Source: CAZMYO01 sp964570525 (GTDB taxonomy: Bacteria > Patescibacteriota > Patescibacteriia > Magasanikbacterales > GWA2-37-8). From it: DNA of 27,119 nucleotides. The position numbers and the translations under genes are program-made. Every line of letters begins with the position of its first letter. Position 1 is the first letter of the stretch. Shown one piece after another: positions 6,957-13,908 of this stretch. The stretch covers positions 1-27,119 of the forward strand of contig CAZMYO010000050.1 in NCBI GenBank assembly GCA_964570525.1, read 5' to 3'. The notes beneath the pieces were generated by a model. That model saw only the letters and a program-made list of their open reading frames with translations. It was not told where the DNA came from and ran no database searches.

Positions 6957-9776
6957 ATGAAAGACAAGCTAATTATCAAGGGGGCGAGAGCGCACAATTT
7001 GAAGAATATTTCCGTTGCCATCCCCAAAAATAAATTGGTGGTTATTACCGGCTTGTCCGGTTCGGGGAAATCGAGCTTGGCGTTTGATACTATTTATGCC
7101 GAAGGGCAAAGGCGCTACGCCGAATCTCTTTCTTCCTACGCCCGCCAGTTTATGGAAGTGCGCGATAAGCCGGACGTTGATTCCATGGAAGGATTATCAC
7201 CAACCATTGCCGTTGATCAGAAAATATTTACGCAGAACCCCCGCTCTACCGTTGGTACGATTACTGAAATATACGATTATTTGAGGCTGCTCTTCGCCAG
7301 AGCCGGCGAGCAGTATTGTCCCGATTGCCACGTGGCGGTGCGCGCGTATTCTTCCGGGGAAATTACGGAAAAAGTTCGCGCCTGGGCGCGGAAGAGCGCG
7401 GAGGTGCAAATTTATTCGCCATTGGTTAGGCAGGGAGAAGTCGATAAGAAGGAGCTCTTGGAGAAAGTGGAAAAATCCGGATATGAATGGGTGCGCGTAA
7501 ACGGCGAACAAATGAAGATTAATCAGTTGGCGGAATATGAATTTGAAAAGAAAGAGCTTTATGATGTGGAGCTTTTGATTGGAAAAATCATAAATATTAA
7601 AAAAGATAATCCGGTTGGCCCGGTAGAAACAGCGGTGGATTTGAGCAACGGCTTGGTAATCCTCGTGACCGAAGAAAAAAGCGAATTGTTTTCAACGCTT
7701 GGGCTCTGCCCAAAATGCGGCCAGACCCTGCCGTCCTTGGATATGCGGAGTTTTAGTTTTAACAGTCCCTACGGGGCCTGCCAGCGTTGTACCGGTCTGG
7801 GCGTAACCATGGAAGTGGATCCTAACTTGGTAATACCGAATACCAGGTTAACGCTGGCCGAAGGAGCGGTACAGCCCTGGACCAGAATTACCGGCAACCA
7901 GAGCTGGTATCAGAGAATTTTGGGCGCGGTGGCCGAGCGATTTAAGTTTTCTCTCAATACGCCGGTGGCGGATTTATCGTCTAAAATTCTTAATTTAATT
8001 TTATACGGAACTGATGGCGAGGTTTATCAGATTGATGGAAAAAAATTAATATTTTCCGGTGTCATTCCCGATCTTATGCAGAAACACCTCGAAACGACTT
8101 CCGAATACGTTAGGAAAGAAATCGAACAGTACATGCGCGAGCGTATCTGCCCGATCTGCCAGGGCAAACGTCTGCGCCGCGAGTCTTTGGAAGTAAGAAT
8201 CGGGGAATATAATATCGCCGAACTGTCATCCATGAGCATTGAAGAAGAAAAAGAGTTGTTTAAAAAACTAAAGACAAAAACAGGGGGGAACGGAGCCGCT
8301 CTCCAGAATGCCAACCCCAAAATAGTTGAGCCGATCATTAAAGAAATCATGCCGCGTTTGGATAATTTGGAACGGGTTGGGCTAGGCTATTTGAGTTTAA
8401 CTCGGGCAATGAACACGCTTTCCGGCGGCGAGGTGACGAGAGTTCGTCTGGCTAACCAGCTGTCGGCCGGGTTAACCGGGGTAATTTATATCTTAGACGA
8501 GCCTTCGGTTGGGCTACATCCCCGTGACAATCAGAAATTGATTGACACCCTCAAATACCTGCGCGACCTCGGCAACTCCGTTATCGTGGTGGAACACGAT
8601 CCGGCTATGATGCGCGCGGCCGATTATCTTATTGATATCGGGCCGGGCGCGGGCGTGTATGGGGGAGAAGTGGTGGCCGAAGGAACACTTGAGGAAGTAA
8701 AAAAGAATAAGAAATTTTTGACGGGCGATTATTTGTTCGGTAGGCTTAACATCAGCGATATGTTCGCTAAAAAGAAAGCCACTCCCAAAAAGCCCGGAAA
8801 ATCAATCGTTATTAACGGCGCCTCCGCCTTTAATTTAAAAAATATTGACGTGGAGATTCCGCTCGGGAAGTTGGTTTCGGTAACTGGTGTCTCCGGTTCG
8901 GGCAAGTCCACTCTCATAATAGATATTTTAGGCAAGGCCCTCGCTAAATATTTTTACCGCGCGAAAGATGAACCGGGGGCGTATAAAAATATTAAGGGTA
9001 TTGGCAATATTGATAAGGTAATTACGATCGATCAGTCGCCGATCGGGCGGACACCACGTTCTAACCCGGCGACCTATACCGGCGTATTTACGTTGATTCG
9101 TGATTTGTTTGCTTCGCTCACCGAAGCGCGCATGCGTGGGTATGACGCGGGTAAGTTCAGTTTTAATGTGAAAGGCGGTCGCTGTGAGGCCTGTGCCGGA
9201 GAAGGATACGTGCGTATCCCGATGCAATTTTTGGCGGATGTCTTTGTGGAATGTAATGAGTGTAATGGTTTGCGCTATAATCAAGAGGCGCTTGAAGTGA
9301 AATATCATAACAAGCATATCGCCGATGTTTTGCGGATGACCGTAGAGGAAGCGCACCAATTTTTTTCGGAGTTACCGGCCATTGCCGATAAATTAAACGT
9401 GCTCCGGGACGTTGGACTAAGCTATATCGAACTCGGCCAGCCGGCCACGACCATTTCGGGCGGCGAGGCGCAAAGAATAAAGCTGGCCCAGGAGTTATCG
9501 CGCGCTTCCACCGGCAAGACGCTCTATATTTTAGATGAACCAACCACCGGGCTGCACTTTGAAGATACCAAACGGCTTCTCCAGGTGCTGGTTCAATTGG
9601 TGAACAAAGGAAATTCGGTTTTGGTTATTGAACACAACGTGGATGTCATTAATTCCTCGGACTGGGTGATTGATCTTGGTCCGGAAGGCGGCAAGGGCGG
9701 AGGAGTTGTGGTGGCCGAAGGCACTCCGGCCGATATCAAGAAGAATAAAAAGAGCTGGACGGGTAAATATTTATAA
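6957..9776 (+). CDS. uvrA: Excinuclease ABC subunit A (UvrA)
   Basis: A 939-residue DNA damage sensor of nucleotide excision repair; a UvrA dimer binds lesions and loads UvrB. Two ABC ATPase halves are present: Walker A GLSGSGKSS near residues 32-40 and GVSGSGKST near 643-651. The signatures NTLSGGEVTRVRLA and TTISGGEAQRIKLAQEL each precede a Walker B (ILDEPSVGLHPRD, ILDEPTTGLHFED). Zinc modules are CPKCG...CQRC (about 251-280) and CEAC...CNEC (about 742-770). The length is normal and nothing is missing. It starts 20 nt after the pilin-like gene without an obvious ribosome-binding site and ends at a strong shared terminator. Confidence 0.98.
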   Translation: MKDKLIIKGARAHNLKNISVAIPKNKLVVITGLSGSGKSSLAFDTIYAEGQRRYAESLSSYARQFMEVRDKPDVDSMEGLSPTIAVDQKIFTQNPRSTVGTITEIYDYLRLLFARAGEQYCPDCHVAVRAYSSGEITEKVRAWARKSAEVQIYSPLVRQGEVDKKELLEKVEKSGYEWVRVNGEQMKINQLAEYEFEKKELYDVELLIGKIINIKKDNPVGPVETAVDLSNGLVILVTEEKSELFSTLGLCPKCGQTLPSLDMRSFSFNSPYGACQRCTGLGVTMEVDPNLVIPNTRLTLAEGAVQPWTRITGNQSWYQRILGAVAERFKFSLNTPVADLSSKILNLILYGTDGEVYQIDGKKLIFSGVIPDLMQKHLETTSEYVRKEIEQYMRERICPICQGKRLRRESLEVRIGEYNIAELSSMSIEEEKELFKKLKTKTGGNGAALQNANPKIVEPIIKEIMPRLDNLERVGLGYLSLTRAMNTLSGGEVTRVRLANQLSAGLTGVIYILDEPSVGLHPRDNQKLIDTLKYLRDLGNSVIVVEHDPAMMRAADYLIDIGPGAGVYGGEVVAEGTLEEVKKNKKFLTGDYLFGRLNISDMFAKKKATPKKPGKSIVINGASAFNLKNIDVEIPLGKLVSVTGVSGSGKSTLIIDILGKALAKYFYRAKDEPGAYKNIKGIGNIDKVITIDQSPIGRTPRSNPATYTGVFTLIRDLFASLTEARMRGYDAGKFSFNVKGGRCEACAGEGYVRIPMQFLADVFVECNECNGLRYNQEALEVKYHNKHIADVLRMTVEEAHQFFSELPAIADKLNVLRDVGLSYIELGQPATTISGGEAQRIKLAQELSRASTGKTLYILDEPTTGLHFEDTKRLLQVLVQLVNKGNSVLVIEHNVDVINSSDWVIDLGPEGGKGGGVVVAEGTPADIKKNKKSWTGKYL

Positions 9777-9790
9777 AAAAATTTCCTAAT

Positions 9791-9825
9791 AAAAAATCCC
9801 GCACCAGAACGGTGCGGGATTTTTT
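9791..9825. terminator. Bidirectional terminator between uvrA and rplS
   Basis: A perfect stem ATCCCGCACC/GGTGCGGGAT with loop AGAAC is flanked by six A's on the left and T's on the right. It can therefore end transcription of uvrA (plus) and rplS (minus). Confidence 0.95.
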
Positions 9826-9834
9826 ATTGATATT

Positions 9835-10161
9835 TTATTTTTTCTTCTCTTTCAGTTTTCTTTTGAAGTCACCTTTTAGATAGTTTAGTTTTGCCCGGCG
9901 AACTTGGAATTCACGAACGATTTCTATTTTGGCTACCACCGGAGAGCGGAGGGGAAAGATTTTTTCTACGCCGACCCCGTCGGAGACCTTGCGCACGGTG
10001 ATGGTGGCGCCAGGTTCGCTGCCGTGTCTTACACCCAGAATAGTTCCTTCAAAAATCTGGATGCGTTCTTTTTCTTCGCCCTTGGTGTTAGTTTCCTTAA
10101 TTTTTTGGTGCACCTTAACGACCATGCCTGGTTTGTAGGTGATGGTTTGGGTTTCAGTCAT
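9835..10161 (-). CDS. rplS: 50S ribosomal protein bL19
   Basis: A 108-residue large-subunit protein at the interface with the small subunit. The family sequence is clear: [61 protein letters not shown], and a basic tail [21 protein letters not shown]. Length and ends match the family. It lies behind gmk on the same strand, separated by a palindromic dispersed repeat, and is closed by the terminator at 9791-9825. Confidence 0.98.
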   Translation of the reverse strand: MTETQTITYKPGMVVKVHQKIKETNTKGEEKERIQIFEGTILGVRHGSEPGATITVRKVSDGVGVEKIFPLRSPVVAKIEIVREFQVRRAKLNYLKGDFKRKLKEKKK

Positions 10162-10175
10162 ACACTTGCTGTGGT

Positions 10176-10314
10176 GTCATCGCGAGCGACTGAAAGGAGC
10201 GTGGCGATCCCCTCGATTTAAGGACTTCTTAATCTCGGGGGATTGCTTCGCTCGCCTTGGCGTAGCCACGCTTCGGCGAAGCCAGGTCGTTCCTTCGTCA
10301 CTCCTCGCAATGAC
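10176..10314. repeat. Dispersed palindromic repeat (GTCATTGCGAG type)
   Basis: The ends GTCATCGCGAG and CTCGCAATGAC are inverted repeats with one mismatch. Inside, GCGATCCCCTCGA pairs with the inverse of TCGGGGGATTGC, and CGTAGCCACG/CTTCGGCGAAG stems follow. Partial copies ending in CTCGCAATGAC lie at 18536-18580 and inside the rluD insertion at 11746-11761. From memory, similar GTCATTGCGAG palindromes occur in many bacterial genomes. No ORF here is credible. Confidence 0.75.
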
Positions 10315-10346
10315 AGTTAATAAGTTGCCTTATTTTAGCCTAGCCA

Positions 10347-10943
10347 CTATTTTTTGTCAATAGTTGGCACTGCCGGCGGATTGGTACGGAGAATTTTGGC
10401 TATCTTATCAACAGTTTCTTCCATCTTTCCGTCAACATTCACTAGGCGGTAATCATAATCGGCCGAGGCAGCGATTTCTTGTTCCGCTATCGCCAGGCGT
10501 TTGGCAATAAGCTCGGGAGTGAGCCCGCCGCGGCGTTTGATCCGTTGACGCAGTATATCCAGGCTTTCGGGCAGGAGAAAGATAGAAAGATTTTTAACGC
10601 CGGCCTTATCCAAGTTGTGCTTGCCGTTCACCTCGATCTGCGTAAATACAATATCGTGGGTGGCGAGCATTTTTTCCAAGTGTTTTTTTTGGGTGCCGTA
10701 ATAGTTTCCCGCGTAAAAATTGTGCTCCAAAAAATCGCCTCGCTCAATTTTATTTTTAAATTCTTCTTCGCCAATAAAATAGTAATCCACCCCATTTTTA
10801 TTACCCGGTCGCGGTGGTCTGGTAGTGGTGGTAATAAGGCGCGCGGCCGTGAGAAATATTTTAAGAAGGGCGGCGATGACCGCGTCTTTGCCGCCGCCGG
10901 AAGGCGAGGAGATGATAACCAATTGGCCGGTTTTATTTTGCAT
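10347..10943 (-). CDS. gmk: Guanylate kinase
   Basis: A 198-residue cytosolic enzyme that phosphorylates GMP to GDP with ATP. Motifs seen: P-loop region ISSPSGGGKD (residues 11-20), the GMP-binding stretch TTTTRPPRPGNKNGVDYYFI, FLEHNFYAGNYYGT, and the lid RIKRRGGLTPELIAKRL. In the P-loop the usual Ser/Thr after the lysine is Asp (GKD), and the usual Glu after RPG is Asn; the rest is canonical. It follows the pseudouridine synthase gene by 27 nt, with a GC hairpin (10953-10968) in that gap. A short tail ends NPPAVPTIDKK. Confidence 0.94.
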   Translation of the reverse strand: MQNKTGQLVIISSPSGGGKDAVIAALLKIFLTAARLITTTTRPPRPGNKNGVDYYFIGEEEFKNKIERGDFLEHNFYAGNYYGTQKKHLEKMLATHDIVFTQIEVNGKHNLDKAGVKNLSIFLLPESLDILRQRIKRRGGLTPELIAKRLAIAEQEIAASADYDYRLVNVDGKMEETVDKIAKILRTNPPAVPTIDKK

Positions 10944-10952
10944 AAGTTTAGT

Positions 10953-10968
10953 CCCCGCCCAAGCGGGG
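10953..10968. repeat. Short GC hairpin between rluD-type gene and gmk
   Basis: CCCCGC-CCAA-GCGGGG sits in the 27-nt gap, a few bases before the gmk start codon on the minus strand. No T-run follows. It could affect gmk translation or mRNA processing. Confidence 0.5.
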
Positions 10969-10970
10969 AA

Positions 10971-11948
10971 TTACTTTAATAATTTTAAAAATTCAACCAG
11001 TTCTTTTGGCAGTGGAGATTCAAAGGTTTGCCTCTCACCGGCCAAGTCCAGGAAAGATAGTTTAGTAGAGTAGAGAAAGAGCCGGCCCAGCTTTTCGTCC
11101 CAAGCCCGCTTGCGTTTCTTTTGGATATAGAGCGGGTCGCCAGCGAGCGGGTGGTTGTAGGCAAACAAGTGCACCCGGATTTGGTGCATGCGGCCGGTGT
11201 GGATTTTTATCCGAAGCAGGGTAAAGTTGACAAAGCGTTTTTCAACTAGAAATTCTGTTTTTGCTTCCTTGCCTTCTTCGGCGATGGGACGCGCGGCCAT
11301 ACGATCTGCTGTTTCCGAGCGGGTGATGGGGAAATTTATCTCATCCCAGTCTTTGGCCACTTTACCATGCGCTAAGGCCAGATATTCCTTTTCTACCGTC
11401 CGGTTTTTAAATTGTTCTTTGAGATGCTCAAACATTTGTTGATTTTTTGCCACCACCATTAATCCGGAAGCTTCCTTATCGAGCCGATGCACAATGCCGG
11501 GGCGTACGGGATCATCGCCGACTTTTTTTATTTTAGGATATTTCTTAACAAGCCAATCGGCTAAAGTATTTTTTTCTTGTGCCTGCGTAGGATGGGTGAG
11601 CATCCCGGTCGGTTTTTCGACGACGAGATAATCGGGAGTTTCGGCGATAATTTTTGGCGAGATGTAGCCCTCACCCTCTGTCCCTCTCCCGATGGGAGAG
11701 GGAACGCGTGTCCCCCTCTCCTTAAGGAGAGGGGCGGGGGGTGAGGTCTTGCTCGCAATGACAATTTTGTTCCCTGCTTTCACTTGTTCCCCCGCCTTCT
11801 TTGGCAGTTCCCCATTTACTTTAATTTGTTTTTCCTCAATCATTTTCTGCGCCCGGGAGCGGCTAATACCAAGTTTCGTTGATAAAAATATATCCAGCCG
11901 TTTTCGGCTATCTTCGGAAGTCACGGAAATTGTCTTTTGTTTTGGCAT
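10971..11948 (-). CDS. rluD: RluD/RluA-family 23S rRNA pseudouridine synthase with repeat-derived insertion
   Basis: A 325-residue enzyme that isomerises uridines in rRNA. An S4 RNA-binding domain lies at about residues 12-62 (RKRLDIFLSTKLGISRSRAQ, then the IKVNG turn). The catalytic domain carries GIVHRLDKEASGLMVVAK with catalytic D157, then KEYLALAHG and HTGRMHQIRVHLFAYNHPLAGDPLY. Between the S4 and catalytic domains, residues ~62-95 (TSPPAPLLKERGTRVPSPIG...) are translated from a hairpin-rich dispersed repeat; normal relatives have a short linker there. The frame is intact, so the protein is probably active. The exact rRNA target is not determinable, so the symbol denotes the family. Confidence 0.93.
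   Translation of the reverse strand: MPKQKTISVTSEDSRKRLDIFLSTKLGISRSRAQKMIEEKQIKVNGELPKKAGEQVKAGNKIVIASKTSPPAPLLKERGTRVPSPIGRGTEGEGYISPKIIAETPDYLVVEKPTGMLTHPTQAQEKNTLADWLVKKYPKIKKVGDDPVRPGIVHRLDKEASGLMVVAKNQQMFEHLKEQFKNRTVEKEYLALAHGKVAKDWDEINFPITRSETADRMAARPIAEEGKEAKTEFLVEKRFVNFTLLRIKIHTGRMHQIRVHLFAYNHPLAGDPLYIQKKRKRAWDEKLGRLFLYSTKLSFLDLAGERQTFESPLPKELVEFLKLLK
11664..11761. repeat. Three-way-junction repeat inside the rluD-type gene
   Basis: An outer stem CCCTCACCC/GGGGTGAGG encloses two hairpins, CTCTCCC-GAT-GGGAGAG and CCCTCTCC-TTAA-GGAGAGGG. It is followed by TTGCTCGCAATGAC, the end of the GTCATTGCGAG-type repeat. It is in frame and codes for about 33 extra residues. A related GC-hairpin element is inserted in queA. 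Confidence 0.8.
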
Positions 11949-11980
11949 AGTTATGGTGAGGATTGTATCATCTGTTTTCT

Positions 11981-12023
11981 AAAAAGAAAAGCCCCATACA
12001 ATCTCTGAAGAGCTATATGAGGC
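11981..12023 (-). terminator. Intrinsic terminator of the small membrane-protein transcript
   Basis: On the minus strand GCCTCATA pairs with TATGGGGC, with an inner CTC-TTCA-GAG stem, and TTTTCTTTTT follows directly. It lies about 90 nt after the stop codon at 12112 and next to the rluD-type gene start. Confidence 0.72.
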
Positions 12024-12111
12024 GAGTCCCAGGCGGATCGAATTCGCGGCTTGGATGCGAGATGCTGGCCAGCTATCGCTTGCTTCGTGGTTTATTACCT
12101 TTAACAGTATC

Positions 12112-12294
12112 TCATATTTCCTTCAGGGCGTTGTGACTAAGCATGCCCGCCAGCACCACGGCTGGAGTTATGAGAGCTCCGATACCTGCCCCCAGCCAAC
12201 TGACATTGATGGCGGCATACAAGGTACCCAGGATGGCCGCGACAGTGAATAATGCGAAGCCGACGATGTTCAGCACGATCAGTGTTCTTTTCAT
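12112..12294 (-). CDS. Small two-helix membrane protein, unknown function
   Basis: A 60-residue protein (MKRTLIVLNIVGFALFTVAAI...) with two hydrophobic helices, about residues 4-30 and 38-53, and a short polar end SHNALKEI. I do not recognise the family. An upstream in-frame ATG at 12315 exists, but GGGGAG lies 8 nt before the ATG at 12294, so the inner start is preferred. It has its own promoter (12374-12402), a leader of about 73 nt with two hairpins, a ~90-nt 3' untranslated stretch and a terminator (11981-12023). It is thus an independent single-gene transcript, which supports it being real. Confidence 0.7.
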   Translation of the reverse strand: MKRTLIVLNIVGFALFTVAAILGTLYAAINVSWLGAGIGALITPAVVLAGMLSHNALKEI

Positions 12295-12315
12295 TGCTTT
12301 TTCTCCCCAAGACAT

Positions 12316-12367
12316 TTGATTACCACAAATCCCTTGTGGCCGGGATTACTCGTCTGGTGTCGAGTAA
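12316..12367 (-). promoter_or_regulatory. Structured 5' leader of the small membrane-protein gene
   Basis: On the minus strand, starting at the predicted transcription start, ATTACTCG-ACACCAGA-CGAGTAAT forms an 8-bp stem. It is followed by CCACAA-GGGA-TTTGTGG. A 5'-terminal stem-loop can protect mRNA or act as a regulatory element; no known riboswitch is recognised. Confidence 0.5.
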
Positions 12368-12373
12368 TGTTTT

Positions 12374-12402
12374 AATATAACAATATTAATAGTAAAAGTC
12401 AA
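12374..12402 (-). promoter_or_regulatory. Promoter of the small membrane-protein gene
   Basis: TTGACT (12402-12397), a 17-nt AT-rich spacer and TATATT (12379-12374) on the minus strand place the start near 12367. Confidence 0.8.
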
Positions 12403-12458
12403 TAGGGTTGTGGTGCTGGTTTGTGGTGCGCCTGCTTGGACTTGCCCGGTCATTCGAC

Positions 12459-12479
12459 CTGATCCGCCTTGGGCGGAAA
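12459..12479. repeat. Copy of the 21-nt CTGATCCGCC repeat
   Basis: Identical over 21 nt to 4118-4138; it contains the small hairpin TCCGCC-TTG-GGCGGA. It lies just beyond the 3' end of the tRNA gene with anticodon UAU. Confidence 0.7.
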
Positions 12480-12491
12480 CCATACCTTATG

Positions 12492-12565
12492 TGCGCCCAG
12501 ATGGAATTGAACCATCGACCCCCAAATTATAAGTCTGGTGCTCTAACCGACTGAGCTATGGGCGC
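12492..12565 (-). tRNA. tRNA-Ile with anticodon UAU
   Basis: A 74-nt cloverleaf on the minus strand. The acceptor GCGCCCA pairs with TGGGCGC, and the discriminator is A. The D arm is GCTC-AGTCGGTTA-GAGC. The anticodon stem CCAGA/TTTGG (one G-T pair) closes the loop CTTATAA, so the anticodon is TAT. The T arm is GATGG-TTCAATT-CCATC. No CCA is encoded. UAU reads AUA isoleucine codons. Most bacteria instead read AUA with a CAU tRNA modified by TilS, so this is a less common solution. A promoter lies at 12682-12710 with a repeat element between it and the tRNA. Confidence 0.93.
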
Positions 12566-12596
12566 ATTTTTGTTTTTCTTTTCCCGCCTCGCTGAG

Positions 12597-12662
12597 TTAT
12601 CCCGATTACGCTATGGCGCGGAATCGAGGATCCGCGATTCCGACCGAAGTCGGAATCGGGAC
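12597..12662. repeat. Dispersed stem-AGGATC-stem repeat in the tRNA leader
   Basis: Stem CGATT/AATCG is followed by AGGATC and then a second stem GATTCCGAC-CGAA-GTCGGAATC. The order and the AGGATC linker match 4140-4203 and part of the queA insertion. It lies between the predicted promoter and the 5' end of the tRNA. Confidence 0.7.
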
Positions 12663-12681
12663 ATGCCCGATGAATGGCCTA

Positions 12682-12710
12682 AGTGTAGCAAAATGGGTCT
12701 TTTTTTTCAA
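12682..12710 (-). promoter_or_regulatory. Promoter for tRNA-Ile(UAU)
   Basis: TTGAAA (12710-12705), a 17-nt spacer and TACACT (12687-12682) on the minus strand, about 117 nt before the tRNA 5' end. Confidence 0.7.
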
Positions 12711-12732
12711 GTTTTCCGATGGTTCCTTAACA

Positions 12733-12761
12733 TTGCCAAGAAGAACTTCTGGTGGTAAGAT
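12733..12761 (+). promoter_or_regulatory. Promoter of the PAP2 gene, nearly leaderless
   Basis: TTGCCA (12733-12738), a 17-nt spacer and TAAGAT (12756-12761) place the start near 12768, only a few bases before the ATG at 12771. Confidence 0.6.
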
Positions 12762-12770
12762 GATTTTGCT

Positions 12771-13298
12771 ATGAACCTTAATATCAGGCTTTTCTTTAAA
12801 ATTAATAATTTAGTCGGTAAAAGTCGCTTCATTGATGCCTTTGGCCGTGCCGGCGCCGAGTGGGCCATTATTGCCGTTTTGGGTTGGTACGCGGCCAGTG
12901 TTTTTATTGAATATTTGCCGAGCTCGCGCGCGGTGGCGTGGCCGCTACTATTTTTTGGAGGATCGTGGATTCTGGCCTGGCTCATAAGTATTGCGATTGG
13001 GCTTATCGTGAAAGAGCCTCGTCCGAATATTTCCTACCCGGAGAGCAAACTTTTATTTACTCCCACCATGAGCTGGAAATCATTTCCTTCCGATCACGCG
13101 ATGACATCGTGGCTGGCTTTGTTCACCGCTCTCATGTTTGGTTTGCCGGGGGCCTGGGGGCTCCTGCCCTTAGCCATCTGGGTGAGCTGGGGAAGAATAT
13201 TTGCCGGTCTTCATTATCCTTTTGATATTGTTGGCGGCGTGGCGTTGGCGGGGCTGGTAGCAGTGATAGGGTTTTACGCGAGGGTAGTGATGATTTAA
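12771..13298 (+). CDS. PAP2-family membrane phosphatase
   Basis: A 175-residue multi-pass protein with the complete PAP2 signature: K81-EPRP, then SFPSDHAM (105-111), then WGRIFAGLHYPFDIVGG with R142, H148 and D152. Such enzymes dephosphorylate lipid pyrophosphates or phosphatidic acid at the membrane. Recycling of undecaprenyl pyrophosphate for cell-wall synthesis is a likely role given mltG and rodA in the window, but the substrate cannot be read from sequence. About five hydrophobic helices are visible. The promoter is nearly leaderless. It is followed by a Nudix and a nucleotidyltransferase gene on the same strand. Confidence 0.93.
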   Translation: MNLNIRLFFKINNLVGKSRFIDAFGRAGAEWAIIAVLGWYAASVFIEYLPSSRAVAWPLLFFGGSWILAWLISIAIGLIVKEPRPNISYPESKLLFTPTMSWKSFPSDHAMTSWLALFTALMFGLPGAWGLLPLAIWVSWGRIFAGLHYPFDIVGGVALAGLVAVIGFYARVVMI

Positions 13299-13352
13299 GA
13301 TTAAAGATTGAGAATTGATAATCAGCGTAATCCAAAATTAAATCAGCGTAGT
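13299..13352. repeat. Degenerate 7-nt word array before the Nudix gene
   Basis: Near-repeats such as GATTTAA, GATTAAA, GATTGAG and AATTGAT are followed by AATCAGCGTAATCC and AATCAGCGTAGTC, in opposite sense. The array ends about 10 nt before the ATG at 13360. It is one of several arrays placed just before start codons. Confidence 0.5.
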
Positions 13353-13359
13353 CTGTGTT

Positions 13360-13905
13360 ATGGGATGGAAACTACTTCATAAAAAACCAATACTGCGCAG
13401 TCGGTATATGGTTGTCGAGCAATGGAAGATGCGCTTGCCGAATGGTAAATCTAAAGCGTTTTTTGTTGGCGGCGGGCCGTATGATTTTGTAATGGTTTTA
13501 GCGGTTACGCCTAAGGGGGAGCTGGTGATTTTAAAGCAATATTATATCAGTCAAGGTAAGCGAATCTATTCTTTGGTGGCCGGAATTATCGGCAAAGGAG
13601 AATCGCCGCTTGCCACCGCTCGGCGCGAATTGAAGGAAGAAACAGGCTACGCGGCCAAGCGTTGGGTGGCGCTCGGAAAAAGTAATAAAGGCAAATACAG
13701 CACGGGAATTGCCCACCACTATCTGGCCCTTGATGCCGAGAAAGTCGGCGCGCCGGATTGGGAAGGCGCTGAAGATATTCAAGTACTGGTAATTTCCAAA
13801 AGTAAACTAAATAAGTTGTTAAAGAAACATGGTATTCTCGATGTGTTTGCCGAAGTCTGCGCCCGTCGAGCGTTAGCGCGTCTTAACAAGCTAAATAGAA
13901 AGTAA
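13360..13905 (+). CDS. Nudix hydrolase (ADP-ribose pyrophosphatase-like)
   Basis: A 181-residue enzyme. The Nudix box lies at residues 75-97, from G75 through E81 to REL-KEETGY (R89 E90, E93 E94, G96), and matches GX5EX7REUXEEXGU fully. The surrounding fold resembles ADP-ribose pyrophosphatases: VEQWKMRLPNG, then VMVLAVTPKGELVILKQY, then the box. The substrate is uncertain; nucleoside diphosphate sugars are plausible because a sugar nucleotidyltransferase gene starts 3 nt after the stop. The C-terminus ends in a basic helix (ARLNKLNRK). Confidence 0.92.
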   Translation: MGWKLLHKKPILRSRYMVVEQWKMRLPNGKSKAFFVGGGPYDFVMVLAVTPKGELVILKQYYISQGKRIYSLVAGIIGKGESPLATARRELKEETGYAAKRWVALGKSNKGKYSTGIAHHYLALDAEKVGAPDWEGAEDIQVLVISKSKLNKLLKKHGILDVFAEVCARRALARLNKLNRK

Positions 13906-13908
13906 GCT

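Noticed and set aside
8928..9543. Long minus-strand ORFs inside uvrA
   Set aside because: They are antisense to highly conserved UvrA coding sequence and have no family resemblance.
12024..12111. tRNA- or tmRNA-like sequence on the minus strand (GCGAATTCGATCCGCC)
   Set aside because: The T-arm resemblance is not matched by an acceptor, D arm or anticodon arm; it reads better as the 3' untranslated part of the small membrane-protein transcript.
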